Assembly (NCBI GenBank): GCA_946800325.1
Contig: OX326959.1
Span: 52,523,784 to 52,587,783, forward strand
Length of the DNA: 64,000 nucleotides
Direction of reading: 5' to 3'
Source: Luzula sylvatica
Taxonomy: Eukaryota > Streptophyta > Magnoliopsida > Poales > Juncaceae
The translations under genes were made by a program, and so were the position numbers. Every line of letters begins with the position of its first letter. Position 1 is the stretch's first letter. The notes under the pieces were generated by a model. The model was given only the letters and a program-made list of their open reading frames with translations. It had not been told where the DNA came from and searched no databases. This document shows positions 1 to 11,439 of the stretch, piece by piece.

Positions 1-5
1 AACCA

Positions 6-1460
6 GTGGGATGTAAATGGGTCTTCAAGAAGAAGACCGACATGGATGGGAATGTAAACACTTATAAAGCACGGCTTGTGGCGAAAGGTTTCAAACAAAT
101 TCATGGTGTAGACTATGAAGAAACGTTTTCTCCAGTAGCAATGCTTAAATCCATACGGATCTTACTTGCTATTTCTGCGTATTATGATTACGAGATTTGG
201 CAAATGGATGTCAAAACCGCATTCCTTAACGGGAACTTAGAAGAGGATGTGTACATGACACATCCCGAGGGTTTTGTCGATTCGAAGAGTCCGAATAAAG
301 TGTGCAAGTTGCAACGATCCATTTATGGATTGAAGCAAGCTTCTCGGAGTTGGAATATACGTTTCGATGAAGTTATACGAGAATATAATTTCGTGAAAAA
401 CGTAGAAGAACCTTGTGTATACAAGAAGGTTAGTGGGAGCCGCGTAGTATTTCTTGTACTATATGTAGACGACATCTTGATCATAGGAAACGACATTCCG
501 ATGCTTACGGATGTTAAGAAGTATTTAAATACTCGTTTCGCTATGAAAGATTTGGGCGAGGCCGCTTATATATTAGGCGTGAGGATTTATAGAGATAGAT
601 CCAAGAAGTTACTCGGCTTGAGTCAAAGCACGTACATCGACAAAGTGTTGAAACGGTTTTCAATGCAAAATTCGAAGAAAGGACTTCTTCCAATGTCGAG
701 TGGCATATCGTATTCTAAAGCTCAATGTCCGACATCGAGCGAAGATAAGAATGCGATGAGTATTGTTCCATACGCTTCGGCGGTTGGATCAATTATGTAT
801 GCCATGATTTGTACGCGCCCCGATGTGTCGTATGCATTGAGCGTCGTTTCGCGTTACCAATCTAATCCAGGGGATATGCATTGGATCGCGGTTAAGAACA
901 TCCTTAAGTACTTACGAAGAACTAAGGATCAATTTCTAATTTATGGTGGAAAGACATCCGGGTTGGTCATCAATGGATATACCGACGCCAGTTTCCAAAC
1001 ATGTGTCGATGACTTTCGATCACAAAGCGGATACGTGTTTTGTCTAAATGGTGGAGCGGTAGTTTGGAAGAGTTCCAAACAACCCACGATAGCAGACTCT
1101 ACAACTGAATCGGAGTATATTGCGGCTTCCGAAGCAGCAAAGGAGGCGGTTTGGATCAAGAAGTTTGTGTCGGAGCTTGGTGTAGTCCCGAGCATCTCGG
1201 AACCTGTAGTTGTGTATTGCGACAATACGGGCGCAATAGCACAATCCAAGGAACCGAGGGCACATCACCGCTCCAAGCACATACTCAGAAAATTTCACTT
1301 GATCCGTGAGATTTTGCAAAGGAAGGATGTGATCATTGAGAAGATTGATACTGACAGGAATGTTGCGGACCCGTTTACTAAGCCACTCTCGCAAGCTAAG
1401 CACGATTATCATGCGAAAGCTATAGGTTTGAGATACCTAGAGGAGGAAGAGAGTAGTTAG
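6..1460 (+). CDS. copia pol polyprotein, C-terminal part (reverse transcriptase and RNase H), partial
   Basis: An open frame of 484 codons runs from near the window edge to TAG at 1458-1460. It begins inside the reverse transcriptase at the motif GCKWVFKKK and includes the catalytic YVDD box (about residues 152-155), the LYGLKQASR-type motif, and a copia RNase H with the STTESEYIAASEA and HHRSKHI motifs near the end. Its role would be copying element RNA into cDNA in virus-like particles. There is no internal stop, so this part could still be functional. The first ATG is not a true start; gag, protease and integrase should lie to the left of the window. Confidence 0.93.
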   Translation: MGCKWVFKKKTDMDGNVNTYKARLVAKGFKQIHGVDYEETFSPVAMLKSIRILLAISAYYDYEIWQMDVKTAFLNGNLEEDVYMTHPEGFVDSKSPNKVCKLQRSIYGLKQASRSWNIRFDEVIREYNFVKNVEEPCVYKKVSGSRVVFLVLYVDDILIIGNDIPMLTDVKKYLNTRFAMKDLGEAAYILGVRIYRDRSKKLLGLSQSTYIDKVLKRFSMQNSKKGLLPMSSGISYSKAQCPTSSEDKNAMSIVPYASAVGSIMYAMICTRPDVSYALSVVSRYQSNPGDMHWIAVKNILKYLRRTKDQFLIYGGKTSGLVINGYTDASFQTCVDDFRSQSGYVFCLNGGAVVWKSSKQPTIADSTTESEYIAASEAAKEAVWIKKFVSELGVVPSISEPVVVYCDNTGAIAQSKEPRAHHRSKHILRKFHLIREILQRKDVIIEKIDTDRNVADPFTKPLSQAKHDYHAKAIGLRYLEEEESS

Positions 1461-2623
1461 TTATCTAAAATGATAGTTTCGTAGGACGAGATTAGTCTAA
1501 TAGATTAGTAAACGTTGTATCACCCCAAACTTATCTTATAGTAATGCAATTTCAGAATTTTAAAATTTTTCATTTTTGCATCTATCTTATATGCAAATTG
1601 TGTGCTGGGTTGTGTAATATGATTGTTACATGAACCTTGATTTGAACTTGTGTGGACGTCGACATGGTTGAGGACCATGTGCAGCGAAACCGTCACACTT
1701 AAAGTGTCATTTCTAAACATCCCTAGTCGCGGATCAGCTTGCTTAAGAGAGAAGCATTTCTATTATTAGATAATAGACTGAACGCGTACACTAGTACGTT
1801 TGCCGAGGAGATGATTATGTTTTGCTAATCATGGGACAAAGGAGTTTGTCGAATCGGGAACGTAGATATATGTTAGGTTACATGTATTGGATATGACCGA
1901 AGCCGCGAGACCATAACATGGTTTAGTCATTATAGATGGACTTGCGACGGATGGGGTTTTAGATTCTTCATACTTGAGGGGATCATTGATTGCGTTACGT
2001 GCGTAACACAATGCTTTGATATGATCTTACGCTCACCGTAACAGGGAGTTAAAAGGGTCATCATTGGGTATTGTCCGAAACACGGAATTCAATGTGAGTC
2101 TCCAAGATAGGAATTGTTTATTCCGAAAGGAAGAGATATCTCTTAGGCGCCGCTCGATGAGTCGATTAACGAAAACTGTGGCCACAGTCAATGATATTAA
2201 TGGTTAATATCGATTGAAATTTGTTAACTCAACTCGGAATCGGGGAATAAGTGTAGTTAATCAAATTATAAGGATGACTATTACCATGCCTTTTGATTAA
2301 CGGATATCGTAAACAAGAGAACTAGTAACCGCTATTCGAGATAGGCACAATGATCACAATCATTTTTCGTTTAACATGGGTAGCTATGATGGAGTGACTA
2401 GATCCCGCTCATGAGCTTGTAGGCATTGGAAACAACCTACTGCCATCGTTAAGTCGAACCTACATGGTCACACAACGAGTCGTACTAAGTCGGGCTTGAT
2501 CATAAAATCGGCACATTGGATGTGCATAGCTTGGTATTTGATACGCGAGCTATATTCTCTAAAATCGTGCGTATTGGATATGCATGAGTACCTTTTAGGT
2601 AGATCTGAAATTGAGTGGGAGAC
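1461..2623 (+). other. long 3' untranslated region of copia element 1
   Basis: This non-coding stretch of about 1.16 kb lies between the pol stop and the 3' LTR. Short blocks (for example ATGCTTTGATAT and ATTGGGTATTG) recur in the equivalent region of copia Y (20390-21687, opposite strand). It holds several small inverted repeats, including a GACAAA/TTTGTC stem near 1839. No credible ORF is present. A 3' UTR this long is unusual for copia elements. Confidence 0.7.
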
Positions 2624-3600
2624 TGAAAGAAATACAGTTTCGGATCAACCGTAAAAGTGTACACAAGGATAAACGAATGTAGTCGTACATTCGTGGCCAT
2701 AACTTTCAGTGGGAAAATCCAATTAGAATGGTTCAAATTGGGTTAGATAGATAATGAGATTATCTACAACCTTCATATAGAAATATATTTCATATGAACG
2801 AAGTATAAGTGTCGTTTCTGTGAAATACCGAAAGGGTGCAACAGTATGACATACAGTTAGTAAAACAGTCATAACTTTTGCATACGAACTCCAATTGGGC
2901 TGGGCCAAATTGGGTTGCGTAGATAATAAGATTATCTACAACTTTCGTGTTGGTTGAGTTTCTGTCAGAGAAATTTATCAATTTCGTCTGGACAGAATAC
3001 TGAACAGGTTCATACAGTTTTCTGTGTGAAAGGGTGTATATTGGATATACATGCCTTTTGGCTAATCCTTATCCTATTAGGTATAAATAGGATTTTCTCT
3101 CTCATCTTCACTAAGGAATTCAGAAGTAATTCAAAGCAATATTCTGCCCAAGACACAAGTAAAAAGAGCAAATTCAGATTTGATCTTTTGTGAGTGAAAA
3201 GGCACGAAGCGAGATTAATAGAGAATCGATCGAGATCAAGCAAGTGCACCGATACATCGTCTAGGCAGGTGTATCCGTGTCCGGCGTCTTCCGACTCAAG
3301 GTGGATACGTGTGGAGGAGCAACACTTGGGGCTCTCCGTTGTGATCGAACCGAAGGATCGAAGAACGGGAACGAACGGTGAAGGACGCACGGTGTGGGAC
3401 GCGCGTAAAGTCACCAACGTGACCGGAGGAATAGGAGGCAGCGATCAACCCTTCGTGTTCCATCAATTTGGAACTGGTATGGATCTAACCTTCTATTTGC
3501 ATCGTACCCTCGAAGTCGTGGCGTGATCTCGGGAATCGGGGAATCGGACCGGGCCTACATATCCGCTGCGCGGGCCCGGGGCCGGGGATATTCCCCATCA
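2624..3600 (+). repeat. 3' LTR of copia element 1 (family-1 LTR, 977 bp)
   Basis: The sequence begins TGAAAG and ends with CA. It matches 48083-49058 in reverse complement over its full length with about 1-2% differences by eye. A diverged relative lies at 41334-42322. The 110-codon open frame within it (3194-3526) is present in both near-identical copies but resembles no protein family I recognise, so I treat it as LTR sequence. The GC-rich end (about 3570-3600) is strongly self-complementary (cgggcccggggccgggg). Confidence 0.9.
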
Positions 3601-6600
3601 GGAATTCTATTGCTAAAGCAAGATTGGATAGATATATATATAATAAGGAATGGTTTTTGGAATTTCCTAATTCTACTCAATCCTCAATTACACAAACAAT
3701 TTCAGATCATGGACCAATTATATTCCAAGCTAATACTTCTTTTCCTATTTTTTAAAGGCTTTAGGTTTGAAAATGCATGGTTACTCAATGGAGAGGCAGA
3801 AAAAATTATTATAAGACATTTGAAAGCCACTTTTTCACAGAATTTGGAGGAGTTTTATGCTAAAATGGAATCACTAGGGAAAAGGTTAATGGAATGGAAT
3901 TATCAAAGGTCAGGAAATTATAAGATTTATTTATTAAATTGTTTAAATACTATAAAATGGCTGGAAGGTTTTCAGGAGGTCAGAGATTTAAATCCAATTA
4001 AAAATTGGGTAAAGAATATATCAAAAGAAAGATATAATAAATTGGTGTTAGAAAATGAAGTTTATTGGAAACAAAGATCAAAACATTTGTGGATTAAAGA
4101 AGGAGAGGCAAATACTAGGTTTTTTCATTTACATGCCACTATTAAAAAAAATAAGTTAATGGTACCAGTGATTAAAGAGAATAATAATTTATACCAAAAT
4201 CATAAAGGTAAATCAAGGGCAGTGTTTATTTTTTATAAAAATCTGATGGGCAAAAATCATATCATGAGGAGTGATTCTGATGTGGGTGGAATGATAGAAT
4301 TAAAAAATATTTATGGAAATCCTAGTATAAATTTGGAATTTATGGATCAGGATATTAAAATGGAGGAGGTTAAGGAGGTAATTGATAAATGGAAACCTAA
4401 TAAATCCCCTGGCCCAGATGGATATAATGGAGAATTTTTTAAAAAAAATTGGGAATTTCTTAAAGAGGAATTATTTTATTTATTAAATAATCAGGTTACA
4501 AATGGATTATTAAATTATAATACTTCTTATATAGCATTAATTGCCAAAAAAGATGATGCAATGGAGATTAAATATTATAGACCAATAAGTTTAATGAGCT
4601 CTTTTCAAAGAATATTTTCAAAAATAATGGCTAATAGACTTAAGATGGTCATTGGTTCATTAATTGATCCTAAGCAATTGGGGTTTTTAAAGGGAAGGAC
4701 AATCTCTGACAATTATGCATATGCTAGAGAGGTTTTATGCAAAGCTCAAAAGACTAATACTCCCTTATTATTATTTAAGGCTGATATATATAAGGCTTTT
4801 GATTCTATATCTTGGGTTTTTTTTATAAAGATCCTACAAGCAAGAGGTTTTGGGGAAAAATTTATTAAATGGATTGAGAATTCTGTGTTAGGAGGTTCTG
4901 CTAGAGTGTTACTAAATGGGGTACCAGGGAAATTTATATACTTAAAGAGGGGATTAAGACAGGGGGACCCAATTTCAACATATTTGTTCATTTTGGTAAT
5001 GGGTGTATTATCTAGAATCATTGAGGGTTTAAGTGAAAAAGGGTTTTTGGAAAAACCTATAAATGGTATTGTACCAGTATTATTCTATGATGATGATTCC
5101 TTATTCTTCCTAAAGCCAACTATGGGAAATATTAGGAGACTCAAACAAGTGCTTGAAATATTTGGAAATGAATCAGGTCTTATAATTAATTTTGAAATAT
5201 CAGAAATTAATGGAATTAATATAGAGACTAAATTAATGGAGGATTTATCAAGGGAAATTGGATGTCAAATTGGCTCACTTTCAATGACCTATTTGGGACT
5301 GCCACTTCATTTCAAAAAACCAGCAAAAGAGCAGTATAGGAAAATAATTGAAAAAATACATTCAAGATTGGATGGATGGAAAGGAAAATTACTAAATATT
5401 AATGGAAGATTGATATTAATAAATTCTATATTAACCTCAATATCAGTTTATTACTTGAGTGTTTTTAAATTCCCAAAATGGGTTATTAAGGCAATTGATA
5501 AATGTAGAAGGAATTTTTTATGGAGAGGTGTGAAAGATCAAGGTTATTATTTGGCTAAATGGACTATTTGTTGTCTGCCTAAGGAGAATGGGGGTTTTGG
5601 AATTTTAAATCTAGAAAAAATTAATGATTCATTGTTAATGAAATGGATTTGGAAATATTATAATTTATCAGAAAAAAATATTAAGTGGGACCAATTGGTA
5701 GGAAAATTGGAAAACCAGGGTAATTTAGAAAATAATGATTATAAAAATATGTCCTATTTTTGGAGGGATATAATTAAGCTATTAAGCAGATTTAGAGAGA
5801 ATTCAAGTTTCAATATTGGAAATGGGATTAAAATTAACCTATGGGCTGATAATTGGAATGGTTTGAGATTAATGGAAAAATATCCATAATTTTATTCTTT
5901 TGTGTAAAATTATGACCTAACTTTAAAGGACATTTGTGATGAAATAAGAGAGATAGAAATACATACCATTATTGATGCTAAATTGTCATTATCTTTTGAG
6001 GCAGACCAGCAATTGGAGGAGCTTTGTCAAATTTGTCAGCAAATTAATCTGGTACCAGGAGAAAGAGATGTACTTCAATGGAAGGGTACCTCACAAAGAA
6101 AATTTGGGGTTAGTAATTGTTACAAATTTTTATCAGAAATCAATAGAGAGGATTTGAAATTAATTTGGGGAATTAAATTACCTGGTAGAATACATATTTT
6201 CTTGTGGTTAATTGCTCAAAATAAAATCTTGACAATGGATAACCTGAGGAAAAAAGGATGGATAATACCAAATAGATGCACTTTATGTATGATTAATGAA
6301 GAAACGGTTACACACTTGTTAAATGACTGCCCTCATGCCCAATCTCTTTGGCTGAAGATTAATGGTATACTGAATAATAAATTGAATCTAAGCTTAGCTC
6401 CATTTGAAGTGATTTTTTCGCTGCAAAGTCCTATGGAATTTACACAAATTGTGGGGTTAGTGGTTTTTCACATATGGAAGGAGAGGTGTATAAGAATTTT
6501 TCAAAACTCAAACTTATCTGAGTGGCGATTAATTGATTTAATACTCCAAGATTGGACGATGATAAAGGAGGTATACACGAAGAAGCCGGTACCGAGGGTC

Positions 6601-7117
6601 ACTGCAGAGGACGGGGAGTGAGTTTGATGACGAAGTGGAGCCAACTTAGAGCGTGCAATAATGGAGCTATTGAAGATCGATGAAGATGAAGGTAGGTCAG
6701 GGTTTTTGATGTGGTAATAATTGGGGAATGAAAGAGGCAGTATTGTCGGAAGGGGTGAGGGTGTAAAGGATCCATGGATCTCAATTCTGGATTCTTATTT
6801 GATTGGATTTAATTTCCTGGTTATGTAGCTCCTGGGATTGGGGTTCATGGTTATGGAGAGGATTGGAGTTCCAGGATTTGGAGGGGATTGGAGCTCCGGG
6901 GTCTTTGGATCTGGAGGGGAATGGAGTCTCGGAATTTGTAATTCATGGGTTGAAAATTCCTGGTATTTTATTTTGGTTTTTTTGTTGCTTTTTTTTATTT
7001 TCTTTTTTGGAACTATAGGGGTTATTCACACCCCTTTTAGAGGCTGTAAAAACTTAATGTTTAATTAAGTAATAGAAGTGGGACTTATGAGCCCACTCTA
7101 TTTTGATCAAAAAAAAT
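3601..7117 (+). mobile_element. L1-type LINE, 5' truncated
   Basis: This non-LTR retrotransposon retains the end of the endonuclease, the full reverse transcriptase, the C-terminal zinc-knuckle region and a 3' UTR ending in a short A-run (about 7109-7117). The 3' end (gagcccactctatttt) closely resembles that of the LINE fragment ending at 50947, placing both in one family. The 3' UTR (6622-7108) is G-rich around 6835-6925. The 5' side is lost at the copia LTR boundary at 3600/3601. Confidence 0.88.
3604..6621 (+). pseudogene. LINE ORF2 (endonuclease end, reverse transcriptase, zf-RVT), broken
   Basis: The endonuclease C-terminus is read first (TRLDR-like start and the SDHGPI block near 3697-3710). 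A frameshift follows near 3740-3760, and then a long frame continues to 5889. It carries the LINE reverse-transcriptase motifs SPGPDGYN, YRPISL, QLGFLKGRTI, KADIYKAFD and RQGDPIS. The catalytic block reads FYDDDSLFF where FADD or YADD is expected, so the Ala before the Asp pair is changed. A TAA at 5887-5889 interrupts the frame. The zf-RVT part resumes at about 5983-6621 with CTLC...THLLNDC. The element therefore cannot make a full ORF2 protein. Confidence 0.88.
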
Positions 7118-7316
7118 ATTTAATTCACTTACCTTGATTGTTTAATTTAATCATGAAGGAAATGAATTAATTATTCAACACTCCCCCTTAATTCATTTTC
7201 TTTGTAATGCCGATCATCTCGCGATTACGCACAAATTTGTTTTTTGATAATGCCTTCGTAAATATGTCAGCCAACTGTTCATCAGTTTTGCAAATTTCAA
7301 CATCTAATACTTTGAA
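7118..7316 (-). pseudogene. copia remnant: RNase H C-terminus, polypurine tract and LTR edge
   Basis: On the minus strand 7188-7316 encodes a copia RNase H tail (TDEQLADIFTKALSKNKFV). The stop is followed by the purine tract AAGGGGGAGT (about 7178-7187) and an LTR-like start TGTTGAATAATT running left to the LINE poly(A). The tail resembles that of copia A (15236-15400 region) but is a separate, older copy. Locally duplicated blocks (gcggaaaagatttcatgt) occur at about 7319, 7351 and 7446. Confidence 0.75.
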
Positions 7317-7799
7317 ACGCGGAAAAGATTTCATGTGTACTTGTATGAAACGCGGAAAAGATTTCATGTGCAAATTGCAAATTTCAACATCTAATGCCTT
7401 TGTAATGACGATTGGGTTATGTCATATGTGTACTTGTATGAAACGCGGAAAAGATTTCATGTACCACATTAGATAACTCTGAGTCAAATACAAGCAGATC
7501 ACTCCAGATCCAGTCGGTTGCCGGGCAGCAACTGTACGCGATGTTCATGTAAATCCAGCACGCTCAGGTGTTGACCCCTCACGAAACCCACGCGCTTGGG
7601 TAAGGGGAACGGTCTAAGTGATCTGGTTCAAGTAGAGTAGCTGGTATGTCCCAAATGGGTAATAAGTGAAATCAATTCGATGAAATATATTTTTCTGTGG
7701 AAAGGAATTGAGGGTGAGAATAAAGGACTGAACTACTTAATTGGGAATCAATATGTTAGCCGAAAAAAGTAAAATGCCGGGGAAACATTATTCAAGGAT

Positions 7800-8400
7800 A
7801 TGACTTCTGAGTTTTACTATCCAATTGCAAACACAATACAAATTAGAAACGCGATAAATACATCGAGGTTAATGGTCGGGACTATGCGAATGACGCCGTT
7901 CTTTATAACGAGAACCAAGTGGAATCGGGGCAGGGGAGGTGTACTGTTCTGGTACACGGATTGGGGATGTGGAATACTAAAATATTCTGCTCGAGTGTTG
8001 TACTCACTTGCCAGAGATGACGAACTCGCACTCGAACAAGCAGAGAGATAACAGGATTCTAATGACCAGCTACATCAAGGGATCTCGAATGAGACCGTTA
8101 ACCAGAAAAGATGCATGAGGGAGAACATGTCTTTGATCAACGAGGAAGAGGCGATCAGTTCACGTAGAAAGATGGGAACGACGGGAATTATTCGGCAATG
8201 ATTGTGTATAATGCAATTATAAGGGGAGGGACGTGTGAGGCATCATGGCATTCCTTGAAGCTCCAAACGTTCGCGTGGAAATGGACGAGGAAAATAATAC
8301 CAACGCAAGATTTATTACGACATAGAGGATGGATAATAGTTTCGAGATGTTGCTTATGTCGAGCCAAATTGATTCAAATTGTAATTCACGTTGAATAGAG
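7800..8400 (+). pseudogene. LINE ORF2 C-terminal relic
   Basis: Two short frames (7800-8051 and 8198-8398) encode pieces such as RTKWNRGRGG..YTDWGCGILKY and TFAWKWTRKIIPTQ..RGW. These match the zf-RVT part of the LINE at 44526-45416. The piece is degraded by frameshifts and deletions. Its duplicate lies at about 50962-52300, where a hAT element has entered it. Confidence 0.75.
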
Positions 8401-8418
8401 TTATGTAGCAATTGATTC

Positions 8419-8633
8419 TATAAAGCCCAAAAGATATTTACGTTTTGGGTCATTGGGAAAAAAAGGGGATGTGGGCTGTATTTCTATAAAGCCCAAAAAT
8501 AAAGAAAGGAAGAAGATTTTATACAGGCTGAAAAGAAAATGCATAACAATGTAAAAACTTATTATAGCATCAAATATAAAATTGGATGGAGGATATTAAG
8601 TCTTCTCCAATGAATTTTCAAAAAAAAAAAAAT
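8419..8633 (+). repeat. poly(A)-ended insertion, possible retroposon
   Basis: The insert is about 215 bp, ends in about 12 A residues and is flanked by TTGATTC at 8412-8418 and 8634-8640. The duplicate segment (about 52585-52620) lacks it, which supports insertion after the duplication. The motif ctataaagcccaaaa occurs twice inside it. A longer direct repeat (attgattcaaattgtaatt and following bases) at about 8369 and 8633 complicates the junction. No SINE promoter boxes are obvious. Confidence 0.5.
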
Positions 8634-8760
8634 TTGATTCAAATTGTAATTCACGTTGAAGTAGGATAAAATGAACAAATTTATTGTAATTATTATATAA
8701 AAATATCATTGAGTACACTGCTTCATTCAAAAAAGAAAAACCCAATCGATGATTTAGATT

Positions 8761-8885
8761 AGTTGGTTGAGTGTGATGCACAAAAAACCATATGTTGTGA
8801 AAGATTGTGGGTTCGATCTTCATTGACATCAAAAAATTAAGTATCAGTAACAAAAGCGATCGTTTGTCGGATATCATTCAAAAAA
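8761..8885 (+). mobile_element. tRNA-derived SINE
   Basis: The element opens with an A-box-like AGTTGGTTGAG and has a B-box-like GGTTCGATCTTC at about 8810-8821. It ends in an A-rich tail and is flanked by a 12-bp target duplication ATGATTTAGATT (8749-8760 and 8886-8897). The duplicate segment at 52723-52745 contains this sequence once with no insert, which is a clean empty site. The same SINE family is present at 35347-35497. Confidence 0.85.
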
Positions 8886-8974
8886 ATGATTTAGATTTAA
8901 TTGATCACGTGAATTAAATATGGGTACAAGCAACCAGTTATCGCACAAACACTAAATAACAAGCAACCTAATTG

Positions 8975-9150
8975 AACTTACAAGAATAAACTAGTACTAG
9001 ACGAATACGCTAGAATAGCACAGACGCTAAGTAAACTAAATTGACACTAAATTGGAAATTGTATCAACCAACCTCTTTTCGCACCACTTTTTTTATTTTT
9101 GTTTAAAAATTTCATCATCATAGCAATCCTTCGCTTGATCATTCAGGTTA
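8975..9150 (-). pseudogene. polygalacturonase 3'-end relic
   Basis: This stretch aligns with the 3' flank and last coding bases of PG1 and PG3 (about 14085-14245 and 58355-58520), including the shared block catcatcatagcaatccttc. It is the residue of an older PG copy from a previous LecRK-PG module. The equivalent piece in the other duplicate is at 52820-52930, shortened by a further deletion. No function remains. Confidence 0.65.
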
Positions 9151-9529
9151 TATTTCTATTTTATATGTTTTGTACTGTAATTGTGAGTTTAATAATTTCA
9201 GGCTTGTAAGAAGCTTTGGAAGATTGAACATTCAGATTGTACGCACTGTATCAGCCATGCCCAATTTGCTTCGGTGCTATCCATCTATCTCGTATCAAAG
9301 TTCACTCCCGAATAATTCTTCCTAATTTCTTTATTGTGTCGTTTAGAGTAGTTCGTTCTTACAAAAAGTTGTAATTCTTGTCAAAACAAACAGAATGTGA
9401 TGAATGTCTCGTATTTCAATCATTTAACAATTATCGCATCTTATTAGTATCGTATCGCATACAAATTACGATACATGTATCTAACGTATATGTGCAAGAT
9501 AGGTCAATGTGGTCGTGAAAAATACAGAG

Positions 9530-9707
9530 GTTGGTGTATGGTGCGAAAGCAGAAGCATGGATAGCAAATTGGTTCACTAATTTCATTGGAAAATGTTTCG
9601 AGAGGCACCGCATTCTACCGAAAGACATATCTCAAGATCAAAAGGACGATGGAAACGGCGCAATTATTACCGAACAAATCTTCAAGAAGATCAAGGAGAA
9701 ATTTTGA
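9530..9707 (+). pseudogene. unidentified coding-like 3' exon relic
   Basis: An open frame of about 58 codons ends at TGA (9705-9707) and is followed by an AATAAA-like signal at about 9736. It includes the string AWIANWFTNFIGKCFERH and a lysine-rich end. The duplicate copy (53155-53325) has a shifted frame, so constraint is gone there. I do not recognise the family. It could be the last exon of a lost gene or chance. Confidence 0.3.
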
Positions 9708-9710
9708 ATG

Positions 9711-10702
9711 TATTGACATAAATTTCTTTGATCAATAAAAACAGAGAAAAGGAAAATAAAGGATTGTTGTCGATATATGATTTAGTTTTGTTCTAAATTT
9801 GTAATAAGAATTACATTATCATGCGGTATGCTCATTACGATACTTCAATCGATGTGAATTTTACCATTCTCACTGACTAATAAACTGTAATGCTGTGGTA
9901 AGCAAACAATGTTGTGATAGTTAACAGTGTTGAGTATTTTCCCGAGATCATGGTGATACAGTTTGGTGGGACTAATTTAGGATCAAGCTATTTAGTCAAC
10001 TCTAATTTTTTTTTGATTAATTATTTAGTCAACTCTAATTAATGTGCCCTTTACCTTCATTTTTCAAGTCAATGAACACATTAAATTATAAATTGAAAAT
10101 TTCAGGAACTATGCACATATACGTGGTGTCATCCTCTTTGCACTAGTGAATCTAGACTCAATCCTGTGAAAATGCAGCCTATTTATCAAATGTATTCATG
10201 ATTGACATGATCTTTGGTTATTTAACTAGTAAATTGTTTTCCTTAAGATAATAATTGAGCTCAGTAATGTACAATAGTCTTGAGAGAGAGGTGCTTAATT
10301 CCTAATTAATTGTGGGATGTTTCAACTCTATAGTTTATGAATTATATAATGATGCAATCTTATGAATTATATAATAATGTTATCTTAAAGCAAGTTTTTA
10401 GCTGTATGTTGACAATCTTAACCCTTCATGATTTCATCAAAGAGAAAACAAAAATATGTTGACATTCTTAGCCATTCATCAAAGAGAAAACAAAATTGTC
10501 CAGATCCGTTGAAGATCAATTTCGCGATAAGAAGAACTAATTCAATTTTTCGAGTTTTTTATGTTTTATGAAGAGTTGAGATTTTAACATTTATCTATTT
10601 ATTCCACTCTAAAATTTCAATTTCTTTATGAATTCATCAAGAGTATATATATTTAGCTGCAAACTTGTCTCTTAGAAAGGGGGTATTTATCTTGTCTGTG
10701 TG

Positions 10703-10757
<55 letters not shown>

Positions 10758-11439
10758 ATTCTTTAAGTACTAGGTCTCTAATGGTGTTTCGGCTGAAGAT
10801 TAACGCTTACTCGATGATGAGGTAATCATATCAAAAGTCTATTATATTTTCTACTTCTTAGTTTCTTGAAATTAATCCTTTCCAAAATCCATTTATATAT
10901 TTTTCTCAAAAAAACAAAGAAATCCATTTATATTGGAAAATACTGAATTTGGTTTGATATGATTTTGGGTGAAATTTGCTTGACACCTCATTAAGTTCAA
11001 AATGTTGCTCACGTGCTTGATTGCTATGAGTAACATTTAAGTTCGATTTCGATGGAACCCATCCATCTAATGTGTAGAAATCTTGCCTTGTTTTCCATTT
11101 TGAATAAGAAAATATTAAAATTTTGTAAATGAATTGGGAAAATAGAAAATATATATATGAAATTGCAATTAGAAAGAAAAAAATATTTTAGCATAGATTA
11201 TTCCGCGTGTAGGCAATGCCGCCTACCTATATTTACAAAACAAAAACAAAAAAGAACATCTTGAGTTGTATCTTGTTCATCGTATATTTTTGTTTTATCT
11301 GATTATTCATATTCACATTTACTCATTCTTCAACTAGATTTGATTACGGGCTTCGACGGTAACTCGCAATATCATTTAATCTTAGAGAACCATAATTCGT
11401 AAAACTTTTGAACTTTGAACCGGAATTTGGCACTAAATA
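9711..11439. other. spacer upstream of LecRK1
   Basis: AT-rich sequence with no credible coding region. It is colinear with 54295-55704 upstream of LecRK3 and partly with 35160-36793 upstream of LecRK2, so it holds the shared promoter and 5' flank of the receptor family. No core promoter element can be assigned with confidence. A GA microsatellite lies at 10706-10755. Confidence 0.7.
10706..10755. repeat. (GA)25 microsatellite
   Basis: About 25 perfect GA units lie some 690 bp upstream of LecRK1. The equivalent site upstream of LecRK3 (54999-55011) has only about six units, so the array expanded after the duplication or contracted in the other copy. Confidence 0.95.

Larger units (their letters stand above)
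1..3600 (+). mobile_element. Ty1/copia retrotransposon, 3' half (element 1)
   Basis: Only the right-hand part of this LTR retrotransposon is in the window: reverse transcriptase and RNase H, a 1.2-kb 3' untranslated region, a purine-rich stretch (about 2613-2623) and the 3' LTR. The proteins resemble those of copia Y (21688-25635), so the two belong to related lineages, but the LTRs differ completely. A nearly identical LTR lies in opposite orientation at 48083-49058. The element abuts a LINE at 3601. It probably inserted into the LINE endonuclease region, but the left junction lies outside the window, so a target duplication cannot be checked. Confidence 0.9.

Noticed and set aside
3194..3526. 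110-codon open frame, repeated at 48157-48489 on the other strand
   Set aside because: Both copies lie wholly inside family-1 LTRs; there is no recognisable domain, and sameness is explained by LTR identity.
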